From Liolophura sinensis (Eukaryota; Mollusca; Polyplacophora; Chitonida; Chitonidae): DNA of 64,000 nucleotides. The stretch is from positions 26,024,402 through 26,088,401 of the forward strand of contig NC_088301.1 of the NCBI RefSeq assembly GCF_032854445.1, read 5' to 3'. Positions 1 to 13,330 of this stretch are shown one piece after another (positions within the stretch are counted from its first letter, which is position 1; each line of letters begins with the position of its first letter). A model generated the notes under the pieces. The model had not been told where the DNA came from. It did no database searches and saw nothing but the letters and a program-made list of their open reading frames with translations. A program made the position numbers and the translations under genes.

Positions 1-559
1 TAGAAGGTTAAACATCCCCTATATGGAAGGGCGTTGGCTTGATCCAGAGTTTCACCCTAGGGTTGTGTACGAGGGTGGGCGTGTATGAGCCTCTAGCCTG
101 CATGTGTGGGTCACCTACAAAGCGTGGGGCCCTTGTGTAGCATTGGTTCTATTTACTTTTCATTGGTGAACAGGAATTCCACATTCTCTCTCCTGATCGC
201 ATACCACTGCATGCTAAACACGTGTATCCACTGCCAGACACGTTTAGAATATACGGGCTGATGCGATGGGTATATGTTCTTTCATGAATGGTGTCCTTTT
301 GATACAAATATACAGAACAAAACTTTATACAAATGATCGTTTCCTTCAGGTTTTAATCGCGGCTCTTATATATTTCATTGGCGTTTGAAGTACTCGGTAT
401 AGTTATCCATGAAGACCCGATTTACGCAACTGAAGTTCGTGTCGTTTCTGTAAACTGAATTACTGCTGTCATAATGAATTTGCATGAGAAAAGTTTGCCA
501 CTAAGCTATACGGCATTCACGGACGACGACGAACATTTTAAACCTGACAGTTCATCATG
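1..559. other. Non-coding, nothing recognised
   Basis: AT-rich sequence without a convincing exon, RNA gene or clear repeat unit. Confidence 0.5.
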
Positions 560-632
560 AAAATTTTATTTATTTATTTATTTATTTACTTGAATGGAGT
601 TGTACGCCACACCCAAGAAAATTTCTCTAGAG
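560..632 (-). repeat. SINE-A 3' fragment, degraded
   Basis: A (TTTA)n run is followed by a diverged copy of the SINE-A tail (GTTGTACGCCACACCCAAGA). Only the 3' end of the element, inserted on the minus strand, is left. Confidence 0.6.
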
Positions 633-2326
633 AAATTCTGAAGTATTATTCAAAGCTTTTGTTACACTAATCTTGAAGTCACAAATACCGGTATGTATTA
701 TACTGGGGTTAGTAGAGGTAACGGTACCGCGAGAGCAGGATGAAGTGCATTGTCGATTAATTATATGTAAATTATTGGCCATGTAGAGCCTTAATCTATC
801 CGACAGGAATGAATCTTGAAGCTATAATAAGAGAAACTTGTAGCAGCATGTGCGCTGCATATGGTTAGCTTAATTTAACGTGCAGTTGCAAATTTTATAT
901 ATAGCATGTGGAACTTTGTAGCCGTATATTAAGCCAACCATTATAAATATTACTTACAGTTGTAATTATGCGTGAATCTTGCAATAGTCTGTTGAACTTG
1001 CAGTTCTTATATGTGAGCCTTGGCATGCAAAGAAGTACGTGACGTGTAATTCAGAAGTAACATGTGTGTGTGTAAAGTTTTTGCGCAATTCCTGTACATG
1101 TATAGACCTACATCATTGTTATCTCTACAAAATCATGGATAAAGTATCCCGCATAAAGTTTAAAGGCAAGCCTTTTTATTTTCATAATTAATTTTTTTTT
1201 CATTAAACTAGATATCGCAGTTAAAACACATTGCAAAAATCAAAAGCGCCACCATGTTTTAAATTTTACCCTATATCCGTTGGCGTCACGAGGACATCGA
1301 GTGTGGGGCAATGTATATGAATGACGCGAAATCGCGTTTCCAGTTTCTCTAACATGCACCATTCCAACATACAAGCCAGAGAGCAGCTTTTGCGTCAACA
1401 TTTACACAAAGAGTTCATTATACACTGTACATGGCAGGATATAACACGAATATGCCTGCAAGTAAGGTGAAAATCTCGCCAGCAGCAAGCACGCTGGAGA
1501 CATCCCTAAAGAAGCCACTGTCTATTTGGCAAAACACACCACAAACCATGCATCCTGCGTTGTTCATTCGACACCACAGGTCTACGCCAACCGGAAATGA
1601 TTATACTCACTTCGGCGTCATGTCTCCATACATTCGTGAAACAAACCAGTTTACCTCACCGCCATTAACAGTCTACAACAGTCATCGCGATACAACCAGC
1701 TCATAATTCTTACTGTCAAAATTAACCACCATCCTATTATGCACTACATATGCGGCATAAGCGCTAACAGTTGTAGCCATTGTTACACTGTGACATGTTG
1801 CTACATGACATCCATGCGCTTTCTCACCTACATTTCTTCCCACTTCCAGATCTAACTTGACTGCAGTTTCTCATTCGAATATAGTCATGTATACATATGA
1901 ATTGCTTATTGTTTTATTCCACAGAGAGCCAATTTCCCATTGTACATGTTATGGCAGATTTATTTGATGAATTTCTCGTTCACCTCAGCTTTGCTTCAGA
2001 TTTGATTGGTTATTAATATGCCGGATGAACTTGTAATTCCATCAAGACCAAAAATTATTCTTTTTGCAAATGTCAATTTTGCATACATATTTCGACTTTA
2101 AAAGGCGCTTTGTTACCATGCAAAATAAACTTGAAAAACCACCCGATAAGTTCGCTTGGCACGTATCTTTGAAGTAACGAGCGCTATGTTCAAAATATGT
2201 TCGATACCTTTAATTCACCTATATCACACAAATTACCTTTAGGTTACTTTAGATGGGCTGCATATTTCCTCCGAGTTTTACACGTTATCGTATATATACT
2301 GGTGTATTGTTGGCACCATATCTTCC
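633..2326. other. Non-coding, nothing recognised
   Basis: No supported exon. An open frame at 1431-1706 (91 codons) has no recognisable family, no splice partner and no coding-like conservation that I can judge, so it is not called. Confidence 0.45.
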
Positions 2327-2662
2327 CACAATGTCCGCTTCCGGAGCGGTTGATCCAGGGTCAATCCTGGATTGGATCACACCTAAGACCTTAAAAGAGG
2401 AAGTTGTAACTTCCTCGCTTGGCGTTCAACATTAAGGGAATAACGCAACGACTGGATGACCCGTATCAGTATAATGGCTCGGGCGAGGCAGCTTACTTGT
2501 GTTCGGTAAGGCGTCTCCGTGAATCAGCACCAGATAAAACAGCGGTGGAAATCTGTCGTGCAACAAGGAGGCACATTAAATACGTTCTAAGGATTCTTTC
2601 GTCGTCATATGACTGAAAAATTGTTAAGTATGCCGTTACACCACAAGCACTCACTCACTCTT
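2327..2662 (+). repeat. SINE-B copy, nearly full length
   Basis: A tRNA-like head (TGATCCAGGGTCAATCCTGG) is followed by a body with CCGTATCAGTATAATGGCTC and CAACAAGGAGGCACATTA, and ends CAAGCACTCACTCACTC. The same order recurs at 23606, 36829 and 43578 in this window. Confidence 0.85.
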
Positions 2663-5025
2663 CTTGCAATGACGCCAGACCTACATAATCGGGACACTCC
2701 TAAAGATTCCGCCTGAATCAAGGTCTGTGTACACAATGTGATGGCTTTAGGTTTTTCGTCGTTATATATTCTTTATAAAGACAATGAATCCATAATCAAC
2801 TTACCATGTACCTCCGGTCCTTTTCTAGTTTAATAGGTGTTAAACTTCGCCAGCGAGGCACAATGTAATGCCCTCATGTCCTTCAGGGTGCGCGCGTGAA
2901 GTAGGACTGTGGTATATATGTAACCGACCGTCTGACTATATATAGAAGTGAACAGAGCGAGCTGTGCCCGTAAAGCCAGTCGCTGATAGTTTGTCACATG
3001 CCTGGGTGCTTTGAGGAGAAACTCATCAAGTTGAGCACAAAAGAAACATTAGGTGAGGTTTAATTTATATGTGTTGTGTTTGTGGGCTGTACGTAAGGAC
3101 CTGAGAAGGAGACGACATATAGACTGCACGCATACATCAATCATCATGTAATTGTCTGTTACATTAGCGAGAGAAGTCAATAGGCCTATATAAATTGGCG
3201 TATATAAATTGGAAAAGATCGCCTCAGCATGCAAACTGGAAAGGAAATATTTTGTCCGTGAATGTTTACTCATCACGATTCAATAGCTCTGCACTCTGAC
3301 ATATGCATATGTGTGGTGCGCACTTCTGTAAACAATGCAAGCTTGCACGCCGACGATTAAACGAACTTTGCTGTAAGGACAAGATACAGTTTCCTACACT
3401 GGGGAACCCATTCAAGACACCAGGTAACGTACGCCTTCATGTGCATGTAAAACTCGGGCCATGCGCTTAACTATAGCCAATGCTCATCATACGGGTAGGA
3501 AGTACCAGAAACGTGGGCAACGGTGAAAAGAATGCAAAAAAGGGCCATGAATTATGATAAATTAAGAGGGCATGCCTGTTACGTTATTTATTGGTTGATA
3601 AGGACATAAAACTTGATTAACAGACTATGCTAAAGTTTACATGACTGCGATGAATTATGCAGCATGAGTACCTGGTGTAAAGCACTGAACTTGCAGACCC
3701 GCCGCATAAATTGGATGTTTCAAATGGCTAAACATGCACTGATAAACCAATTTAAAAGCACGCACCTGCCAGCGTTCACAGGTGGGTGTCGTATTGCGCT
3801 ATACCCTACAAAGGGATATACATGTACTTGTCTTCCCGAAGAGGGCGATTTTTATCTTTCATATCAGGTGCACACATAATATAAATATAAAGGTAAGTCT
3901 ATACCTATTTTTGTGGATGAATGGTTCATGCGGTGTACATTTTTATACAACTTGACCCCTTCCCTCCTTTTTCAAGCAGTCAGAATATAAACTACAAGGT
4001 CAGAGCACGGTCTAAGAATATCGGCTCTGATGGATATCTGATGCATATACGTCACTATGGCCTATCAGACATCTGCATTCTTGTGTATCCATTGTAAGTC
4101 ACGTGCCTTAGACATGCAAGCCTCTCTGATTATACGCCCCCGTTTCTTTAGCTAATAACATTGTTACCGGTTTCGTGGAGTCAGTTTCCAAAGGTGTCGG
4201 ACGACTTACGCGTTGGGGGCCTGGCGAGACCAGCACCACACTGATGTATTACCTTACACCTACGGACAACTATATACGAGTGACATGAAGCGCTTCTGAC
4301 ACTTTTAAAGTATATGTGTATTTCCGTCTGCGACTTTCAAAACTTAGATTAGCTATATCAGTATACGTTCAGTTGCAGGTACAAATCACCTGAAAATGAC
4401 ATGAGGAAATTTTCTCCACAAAGAAAGGAAAAGAATGAACATAGGCAATCGGCACAAAAACTTTTGCTTGACAAAAAACACCAGTTGCCTTTCTTATAGA
4501 ACAACAGATGAAATGTGACGTATTTGCATGTTTTTAATGTGAGAACCTTATAAATGTTGGTTGTATATTTACACAACTATGTCCTGAAGGTATTGCTTGT
4601 TTAAAACAGAAGTCGTTCTGTAGCTTCCCCGAAATATAGTCTATATCACGTTTTTTTTTTACACGCTTACGTATATAGGCCCCTATATAGAATTCATAAT
4701 TTGGCATAATCTGTGAAAATTCTGAAGAATCTATGTACAGAATATCATTGTGGACTAAAGCATTCATATCGGACCTCTAGGTGTATACGGCATTCAAAAT
4801 GAACCTCACTGGGTAAATGTAGCAACCCAAATTGCCCTATAACCAGTTATTAATTGTCCGCTTTGGTCCTAATGTCACGCATAACGCTTTTATGAGAACT
4901 TAGACATTGTTTTTAATTATATGTCTTTAATTATGTTCATTAAGTATTTGTAGACGAAAACGATTTATGGCCCTACTGCCGTATAAACAACATCCAAAAC
5001 TGACCTCGTTGTTTTTGAAGCTTCC
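2663..5025. other. Non-coding, nothing recognised
   Basis: Short open frames on both strands, none with a recognisable domain or usable splice structure. No next exon for the minus-strand gene starting at 7209 could be found. Confidence 0.45.
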
Positions 5026-5690
5026 ACACGTGGTGAACATATAAAGGATTATGAAGCTACATACGTGGTAAACATGATGGGTTATGAATCATCAATGTGA
5101 GGTAAATCTAATGGGCTATGAAGCTTCCACATGTGGTTAAACATAATGGGTTATAAAGCTTCTACACGTGGTTAAACATAATGGTTTATGAAGCTTCCAT
5201 GCGTGGTTAAACATAATGGTTTATGAAGTTTCCATACGTGGTTAAACATAATGTGTTATGAAGCTTCCACACGTCGTTAAGCATAATGGTTTATGAAGCT
5301 TCTATATACGTGGTTAAACATACTGGGTTATGAAGCTTCCTCACGTGATTAAACACAATAGGTTATGAAACTTCCATGCGTGGTTAAACATTATGGGTTA
5401 TGAAGCTTCCACATTTTTTCCACCCGTCGTTAAACATAATGGGTTGTAAAGCTTCCATACGTGGTTAAACATTATAGGTTTTGAAGCTTCCTTACATGGT
5501 AAACATAATGGGCTATGAAGCTTCCATGCGTGGTAAACATAATGGGTTATGAAGCTTCAGTACGTGATAAAAATAATGGGTTATGAAGTTCCCATATATG
5601 ATAAACATAATGGATTATGAGCTGCCATACGTAGTAAACACGATGGGTTGTGAAGCTTCCATTTATGGTGAACTTAACTGCTTTTGAGGC
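5026..5690 (+). repeat. Minisatellite, about 35-bp unit, about 19 copies
   Basis: Degenerate unit built from TGGTTAAACATAATGGGTTA followed by TGAAGCTTCCAYAC. Copies differ by scattered substitutions and a few insertions. Confidence 0.9.
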
Positions 5691-6000
5691 ATCCATAATA
5701 AACTTTGAGAAGCATTCTGGATGGACCGGGTGTGGTTGGGTATAACATATTAATACAAACATTTTGTTTATTATAATCGTCTTTTGGCTTCGTTATTCAC
5801 TTCGTCCTTCATTCTTTTATATAATCTTTAATGTATTTCGAAATGCTACATCCCACTGTACAACAACCTTTTATCTTTATGACATGAACATCTTATTTTA
5901 CGTGCCAGTCGTAGGATATACATATACTGAGGTCATGTCATTGTTAGAATCGTTTGACATCCACAATCAGTAAATCTGGGTCAACAAAACTATTCAGTAG

Positions 6001-6257
6001 TTTTTTTTTTTTTTGAGTGGTGTTTTACGCCGTACTCAAGAATATTTCACTTATACGACGGCGGCCAGCATTATGGTGGGAGGAAACCGGGCAGAGCCCG
6101 GGGGAAACCCACGACCATCCGCAGGTTGCTGCCAGACCTTCTCACGTACGGCCGCCAGCATGAGCTGGACTTGAACTCACAGCGACCGCATTGGTGAGAG
6201 ACTCCTGGGTCATTACGCTGCGCTAGCGCTTTAACCGACTGAGCCACGGAGGCCCCT
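6001..6257 (-). repeat. SINE-A, full length
   Basis: Reads on the minus strand as a tRNA-like head (GGGGCCTCCGTGGCTCAGTC with a B-box GTTCAAGTCC), a conserved central block (CCCCCGGGCTCTGCCCGGTT, CCACCATAATGCTGGCCGCC) and a tail GTACGGCGTAAAACACC ending in poly-A. It is one of the best preserved copies in the window. Confidence 0.95.
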
Positions 6258-6922
6258 ATTCAGTAGTTCGGAGTGTATGAATATATATAGACATCAATAC
6301 AGACCCCGTGGGAGTTTCTTTTAATAAACTGTATTTTCACAAATACACAGAAGTTAATAAATTCGTGGCTTTTTATAAGTAAATATATTCACAAAAGAAA
6401 AGTACATTTAAACGTATGCTCCAAATATATATCGTGGGTATATATCTATACGACCATTCCAGAAAATATGACGTTGTTTTATCTTTATGCTGACTCCGCA
6501 TATTAAGAAATATTTCCGGCAGAAGATAAACTCCTCAATAATGTTACATGTAGTTATGTATATAGCATAACGTTATCTCAGGCAGGTAGACTACAATGTA
6601 AATGAGGCCACTATATAGACTAAGACACAATGTCCCAAGACCAAGTTACGTATCAATGAATTAACTCAAGCGTATTACATATATATTCGAACGAATGGTT
6701 AGATTATTTCGGCTATATCATGACGAGAAGTTGTTGGAATCAGAATACAGTCATGACTTAAAACAGGAAACTGGAAACATCCCAGATCAGGATAAATGTA
6801 TATTAGACCCTTTTGTAGCATGCTAATTTATGTCTTAGGCTCTGTCAAGAAACGGTTAAGTTCACATGGGAAGAAGCTATATACCTATAAGGCTATTATA
6901 GACCTATAATCGTATGTCTTAC

Positions 6923-7209
6923 CTGATTTTGATCTGTGAACCTGAATTTGACTTAGACCCTGCGGAAGATTTCGATCTGAACAGTCCTTTTAGTTTTTCG
7001 TATGCCCCTGTGGGTGATTTCTCCGTCACAGTCTTATCCTTTTCACTAGCCTCTAAATCACTGTTATTACAGCCTATACTGTTTTGACGAGAGTGTCTCT
7101 TGCTGTGTCCGTTCACTGTTTTATGCTCATCGGTCGGACTAGGGTCGCTTTCTGGTTGGTCAGAGGCGTGGTCGGCCGGTGGCCTGTCGTCTGCTTCAGT
7201 GGAATCCAT
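6923..7209 (-). CDS. Probable first coding exon of an unrecognised gene (partial)
   Basis: An ATG at 7209 sits in a strong initiation context (GACCATGG) and opens 95 codons ending at a consensus donor (CAG|GTAAGA) with phase 2; the frame stops inside the donor. The peptide is hydrophilic and Ser/Asp/Glu/Lys-rich, beginning MDSTEADDRPPADHASDQPE, with a basic serine patch (SKRHSRQNS) that could be a kinase site and a basic stretch GLFRSKSSAGSKSNSG near its end. It looks like a disordered N-terminus of an intracellular protein. The gene would continue leftwards on the minus strand, but I found no convincing second exon in 1-6900, so the first intron probably exceeds the window edge. The family is unknown. 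Confidence 0.5.
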
Positions 7210-8762
7210 GGTCACCAAACGAATGTATAGTAGAATCAAACGAAGCCTCTCTCAGTCCTATTCACACGACTTTTTTTTTATCTGTATTCAGTTATGTCAC
7301 ACGTGAATCATATCTACAGTGTGCTAAGAGCCATAGTATATTCCAGCTAACTGGGTGTACAGCCGTCACTCTGTGGCTATGACACTGTGAAAAATAAATG
7401 AAAAGGCAGCCCATGTGAGGCACAAGCCTACAGGTAGAGATTTGAAGAAATAACTGAGGGTTCAAAGGGGAGAGACTTCCAGGCGAAATATGTAATAAAA
7501 CTTTCCACGAAGTTTTTGAATAAGACAGTGCAGTGTATGTGCGTCTTACAATAAATAATACAAAACAGGGGCCTAATTAAGTATCGAAAGTATACTTGAA
7601 AGTATTGAAATTCTAGTCATTTAAACGAATGTAAACTTAGTTTTATTACATTTTATTATAAGTTCATTAATCTTACATTATTTTGTTGAAATGTGTATGT
7701 AGGCCTAAGAGGTAAGTAAGTTACCAGCTACCATTCATCAAAGGGATTTTGTGGACATTAGAATTATTGTTCGACTGCAACTTAACCCTTACAGGGATAA
7801 ACCACACTGTGAGGTCGACGAGAAGGCGGACAGGTATACCGGTACTCCACGGGAGCCTCATTCCCGATACCTGTCAAAACAAGTTCCGTTAACGCCTACA
7901 TATACAATTGGTCAAAACGTGAATACGGTGTGTTACATTGGAAAAGAAGACGGGATAATCACCAAACAATCCCAAACTAACCCCTGTCTCCATTGACGAG
8001 AAGCCTTCCGGCCAGGCTATATGCACGTGTTTGTAGAAGAGCACATTACCAGCTTTGTTCGTTTTAGGACAAGCCCGATGTCACCGACTTAAGACCATGC
8101 CTCGGCCCGTTCCTGGATTGACGGGATAAGCCCCGTATGAGCGGGCCAATACACATACGGGCCCCCTATATCACAAGGAGTGCCCTCAGTATAATTGCGA
8201 TACAGGATTTCTTACGGGCAGTTTATCGACAGCCTAATACAAAAAGAAAGACGTTTTTATCCTTTATGTCGTTAAACACAAATAAATCAACAAGAAAAGG
8301 CATCGGAAGAGTTAAAATATTTGTTTTAATCTTTCTGGAATTTGATGCGTGATACACCATGTCCCATTTTTGTCTGCTCCATGATAAAAGCTGTAACACT
8401 GGAATGCCAGTTGCCATACAATGTAACACAGAGGACTGGCAAACAAAGGTCTGGTGCATGCATAAATTTTCGGGCATTTATATAGATGTTTGCAAGGCAG
8501 CATGTCACGAGTTTGTTTGTGATAACACTCATAAGGTATCAAATCAAAGACCAGAGGTCTTAATTTCAGCACTGTACCTAACAGTTTGAAATCTGCTTTC
8601 TTATAGTAGCATTCATTCTTCGTCTAACAATTATTTTTTCCGCTGTTCTTTATTAACTGACACTGTTCGTTCTCATTAAAAATATTTTCAAACAAAACGA
8701 ATTTAAATGTCATTCAAGAGGTCCACATCTATATTCAGTATATAATGCAATCTTTTCCCATA
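7210..8762. other. Non-coding upstream of the 7209 start
   Basis: It should contain the promoter and 5' UTR of the minus-strand exon ending at 6923, but I see no decisive core promoter element. Overlapping open frames around 8137-8589 on both strands lack family features. Confidence 0.4.
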
Positions 8763-8940
8763 TTTACAAAGTGTTTATTCAAGCCTATTCTGAAAGCATT
8801 ATTCTGTGTACACTGATAAAATTATACTTTTGGTAAAATTGGCCAATCCAACCAGTTTAATTTTGTCTCCAAAATCAGATTGTAAGTGTGCATAAACTAC
8901 ACTGAAAACTGCTCTTTCATATTCAAAAAGGTTGAGGAAT
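8763..8940 (-). repeat. TIR element family 2, copy 1
   Basis: Shares GGCCAATCCAA, TTTTGTCTCCAAAATCA, GCTCTTTCAT and the terminal GGTTGAGGAAT with the copies at 41872-42064 and 47627-47836. The left terminus is eroded. Confidence 0.7.
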
Positions 8941-9412
8941 TAGGGTACTACGGTACTGTCCAAAGCTGAAGTGCCTATAACTGAAATTACTTGATATCAT
9001 TATTTATATCATCAGTTTTGTCTGAATAAAATGAAATATACTATACGACCAAAGACCAATTGATATACCTGGACGATTAACAACCAATGTGACAAAACAT
9101 ACTGTAGAAAATTAACCATGACATTCATCTCTAACATACAACGCTGCCGCCGAACAGCCGAGAACTGGTTTCGAGCCTGCGTTGTCTTTAGTTAGTGACT
9201 TAAAATCACAGAGAATGAGCTTTACGTTCAAAAAAGGGATTTTTCCCATTGCATTCATGTCATTTTCACGAGGCCCTTGTCATATCTGGTATAAACAACT
9301 GCAATTTATAGACCTTTATACACGTATGTTCAGAACATCACAATTTCAATAATTACTTCACAGTTGTCTTTTTTCCTTGCATTATTTGTGAATATCGGTG
9401 TCAGAATAACCG

Positions 9413-9560
9413 GCGATGGAACGAAGTGATTACACGATGATGTGAAGCAAAGGAACGATGACACCAAACGATGGCATGACTGGACGAAGTGATGACATGA
9501 TGGCACGAAACGATGACACGAGCCGATGACACGATGGCACGAAGAGATGGTACGATTCTA
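9413..9560 (+). repeat. Short tandem repeat built on GATGACACGA/GATGGCACGA
   Basis: Irregular 10-12 bp units repeat for about 150 bp, with no larger order visible. Confidence 0.75.
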
Positions 9561-10581
9561 GCATATCTCTGATATATCAGAGATAAACACACAAAGTAAG
9601 GCTCCACAGATCAACCCAACTACATGTATATAGCTATATGCTGGTAATATACATTTCGGCATTTACGACGTTACAGGTTTCTTCGCATATATGCACTATA
9701 AAACAAACATCAGTAAAGGCATAGACTTAATGGGTTACATTTCTCACCTGTAAGTATTTCTGCCCTTTACAGTGTAATGTGTTTGTAATTCTTGTTAGTG
9801 CTGTGACGATTTGTGGAAAAACTGGTAACGTAGTACCCACTCATTGCGAGAGAGTAATTAATAGTCAATTCAGATTGGTAGTGAGTCGCCAATATGCGGG
9901 TAAAGGTTGATATACCCCGGTCTGTAAGCTCATAGCTTTCCTTCTGAAGTTTTATGACGAATCCCATCATATATTGATCTCGTATCTTTTCGACAATGAT
10001 CACTCGACTGCGCGGTTCAGTTAGTAACAAATACAAACCCAAATTCTTCAATTGATTATCTGATTTTCATATTTGTGTTAAGATTACGTTGGACTAAAAC
10101 ACTAAGTTTCACATTTCACCATCTTCAAGTCACTGCTCATACAAAGTTTTAAGTTAAATTTTCTTGGGTATATTGCAGGGATAGTTTCTTAGTCCATAGA
10201 TATTATGTAGCAAAACTCCAACATTACCGACAAAGCACCGTACATATATGTCAATCCATCGGCTGACAAAAAAGATTCATTTAAAATCTGCAACATCCTT
10301 GACGTGATCAAGGCAAATGCAAATTTTGGGGACGATTCATATTTTCTTGGAATTCTCTTGCACGCCTGACCAAGAACCGGTTGATAAATTAGGCAAGGTA
10401 TTTAGGGCTAAAATGACGCAGTTTCATGATTCCTTGGTGTATACATTAGACCTTTTTTGCGCGCAAATCCCAAATTTGTATGAACCACTGCCTAATCAGA
10501 TATATTAAAATTTATAGTACCCATAACTGTTGTTAAATTTTAACTCCGCTGTAATGCCCTTTTCTTGGTGCCATCCTGATT
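9561..10581. other. Non-coding, nothing recognised
   Basis: A minus-strand open frame at 9767-10051 (94 codons) is not low complexity, but no family, Kozak context or splice partner supports it. Confidence 0.4.
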
Positions 10582-10670
10582 TTTTTATGTATTTATTTGA
10601 TTGGTGTTTTACGCCGTACTCAAGAATATTTCACTTATACGACGGCGGCCAGCATTATGGTGGGAGGAAA
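10582..10670 (-). repeat. SINE-A 3' fragment
   Basis: Only the tail and part of the central block remain (TTGATTGGTGTTTTACGCCG to GCATTATGGTGGGAGGAAA). Confidence 0.9.
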
Positions 10671-10851
10671 TCTATCCGTAATTAAGATACACGGCTATAT
10701 CTTAATGCCAGATTTAAGTTCAAATTTTATTAGGCTTAATAGGCTTTTTTTGGTTAAACGCACTAAATGTTAAAAAAAATGGCTCGGTGGAACCGTGTCT
10801 TTGTCATGGTAGTTACATGCGTATGTGTATATGGCTCTGTTTATGAGTGCT

Positions 10852-10995
10852 CCGGAAGGCCTCCCAGCAACCTGCGGATGGCCCAGGGTTTCCCCCGGGC
10901 TGTGGCCGGTGTCCTCCCACCATAATGCTGGCCGCCGTCGTATAAGTGAATTTTTCTTAAGTACGGTGTAAAACACCAAGCAAATAAATAAATAA
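10852..10995 (+). repeat. SINE-A, 5'-truncated
   Basis: Begins in the central region (CAGCAACCTGCGGATGG) and runs to the (AATA)n tail. It lies 181 bp from, and inverted to, the fragment at 10582-10670. Confidence 0.9.
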
Positions 10996-12486
10996 GTTGA
11001 GTGCTCCGCTCAACTTGCGAAGTATAGACCACATTTAGACAGCTAAAATACGAAGAAAAACATTAAGTAGCACAAAAAATCGGACATATATAGCTTGAAA
11101 TAAAAGACAGGCTTTATTTGACTGGTTGTTAAAGACGCTCTCAAGACTGCTTTTACTTACACAACCCCTGTCAGATTTATGGGTGGAAGAACCTGGAATG
11201 CCGAGGAGAAACCACCACACTTTCGTCAGATATACAGGACATATCGCCTGACTTAAAGTCACAACCTAACCATGTAGGCTTATTGGCTGCGATGAAAGCA
11301 AGACTTTAAATGAATGAGAGCCCCAGGAACTTTCACTTTTGATCCACATATGAGGTGATTAATATTAATTATCTGATTTTTTGGGGAGATTATCTTGATT
11401 TCACCTGATGAGTTCTAAAACTCCTGCATACATTCAACCTTATCCTAAAGGTATGTTTTGTATTAAGATTTGTTTTAATACCTCAGAGACTGATCTGGCG
11501 ATTATTGACTTTAAACCCATATTCGATTGTCGAACAGTATATATACGCTTGTCGGATTTGACGCTGAAAGATTGTGCCACCAAAACAGCGCAGCCAGGCC
11601 TGCAGGAGGAAACAAGAGCAAGTCAGCTTGGTACCGCGGTGTGTCCTTCATCATCTGAAAAACTTCCATAAAAGTCGCATGGAGAAGAACCAAGTCGTTG
11701 CGTGCATGGGACGAGTCACATCTGCAACATACATGCCTCTTACAACCACGGTTTGACATGCCCCGTTCACACGTTGCGATTGTAGAGTTGACACGACAAT
11801 TCGATCCATTGCAATAAAGTTGAACACGCGCTTTTTCCTGTCATTCGACCATTTGACAAACTGCATCCTCTGAACACACTCTATGAAAAAAAAAGAACTT
11901 CATTTACTTTTATTCTCTACTAGTCGAATTTGATGAGTCAGTAGAACAATCGTATCTTGTGAAGGAAACCCTTTAGTTGGTAATGTATGACTTTCAAGAT
12001 GGTGTGGCAGGTTTGCGTACAAGACAAACCTTTTCAGTTTCAGCGGAGTTGTAATACAGCTTGTCTATCTGATATCTCGGTTTACATGAAGTTTCACACC
12101 ATAAGTTGTCTGTACAGACAAATACTCCGGTTATATTGTGCCCGCGTTTCATAGACGTTCTTTAATTGTGACGAGGACGTGCGCTGGTGCCTGTTACCAC
12201 AACGTCGGTATCCTGCAGTAGTTAACAGCAGTGATATGTAATTAAAAGATAATGCAAAGCCGGTAAAATGCATATTACAATGGATATTCTCTGGAATTCT
12301 GAAATAATACTCGTACTCGAATATACCAAGGTCAAATAAAACCCTTCAATTTCAGTTTACCGGAGAAGCATCTATATTTTTCACATAAGGATACAAATAA
12401 ACTTCTTTTCCCCTCGACGATGTCAAACACTATTCTCATACATATATATTCTGTTGAAACTTAGACACCCTGATAAGGTTTTTTTT
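10996..12486. other. Non-coding, nothing recognised
   Basis: Short overlapping open frames at 11408-11866 on both strands have no recognisable product. Confidence 0.4.
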
Positions 12487-12895
12487 TCACACATCCTAGT
12501 ATAATATAAACATCTGATCACATCTACTCACACACTCCGGTATTATATAAAAATTTGGTTACTATTTTTGTCCTCAAACATTTCAGTATATTCCAGACAT
12601 GTAATCAAAACTTATCACACATTCAAGTTCTGGTATCACATAGACGTTTGGTCAGAGCTTTTCACATATTTTAGTATAATACAGACTTTTGGTCAGAACT
12701 GTATATAGTAATGTATATAGTATAATATAGAAATTTGGTTACTATTTTCGTTCTCACACATTTTGGTATAATACTGTAATTTGGTTAGAACTACTTCTCA
12801 CATATTCTGGTATAAAACAGATACTTGACCAGAAGTTCCCACACTTTCCAATATAACACAGACATTTGGTTAGACCTACATGTAGTTCTAACAGT
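12487..12895 (+). repeat. Degenerate minisatellite, about 40-bp unit
   Basis: Recurring pattern CACACATTYYRGTATAATA followed by RACATTTGGTTAGAACT. Units are diverged and unequal in length, pointing to an old array. Confidence 0.7.
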
Positions 12896-13009
12896 TTTCT
12901 GTAAAATAACAGCACTCATATTTACAACCAACATCCACTTCATTTCATGTAATTAGTTAATTTATGTTTTAAAAACATACTCAAGAATATTTCACACTCA
13001 AAACAGAGG

Positions 13010-13330
13010 TCAGGAAACCACTTTCCTTCCTCAGACACCTGAAAAACCAAATGGCAGAGGTCAGGGTTACCAGCGGAGGAAACCACATCCCTCCCAGATG
13101 CACCTGAAAAAACAAATGGCAGAGGTCAGGGTTACAAGCAGAGGAAACCACATCCCTCCCTCATGCACCTGCCAAACTACATGGCAGAGGTCAGAGTTAC
13201 CAGCAGAGGAAACCATATCCTTCCCTCACGCACCTGCCAAACTACATGGCAGAGGTCAAAGTTCCGAGCAGAGGAAACCACATCCCTTCCTCAGACACCT
13301 GACAAACCAAATGGCAGAGGTCAGGAGGTC
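13010..13330 (+). repeat. Minisatellite, about 64-bp unit, 5 copies
   Basis: Unit contains AAATGGCAGAGGTCAGGGTT, AGCAGAGGAAACCACATCCC and a CACCTGCCAAAC stretch. The open frames running through it reflect the repeat, not a gene. Confidence 0.9.

Noticed and set aside
1431-1706. 91-codon plus-strand frame
   Set aside because: No recognisable domain and no flanking exon; left uncalled.
8223-8589. Overlapping open frames on both strands
   Set aside because: Mutually exclusive, with no domain features.
9767-10051. 94-codon minus-strand frame
   Set aside because: Not low complexity, but no motif, start context or splice structure supports it.
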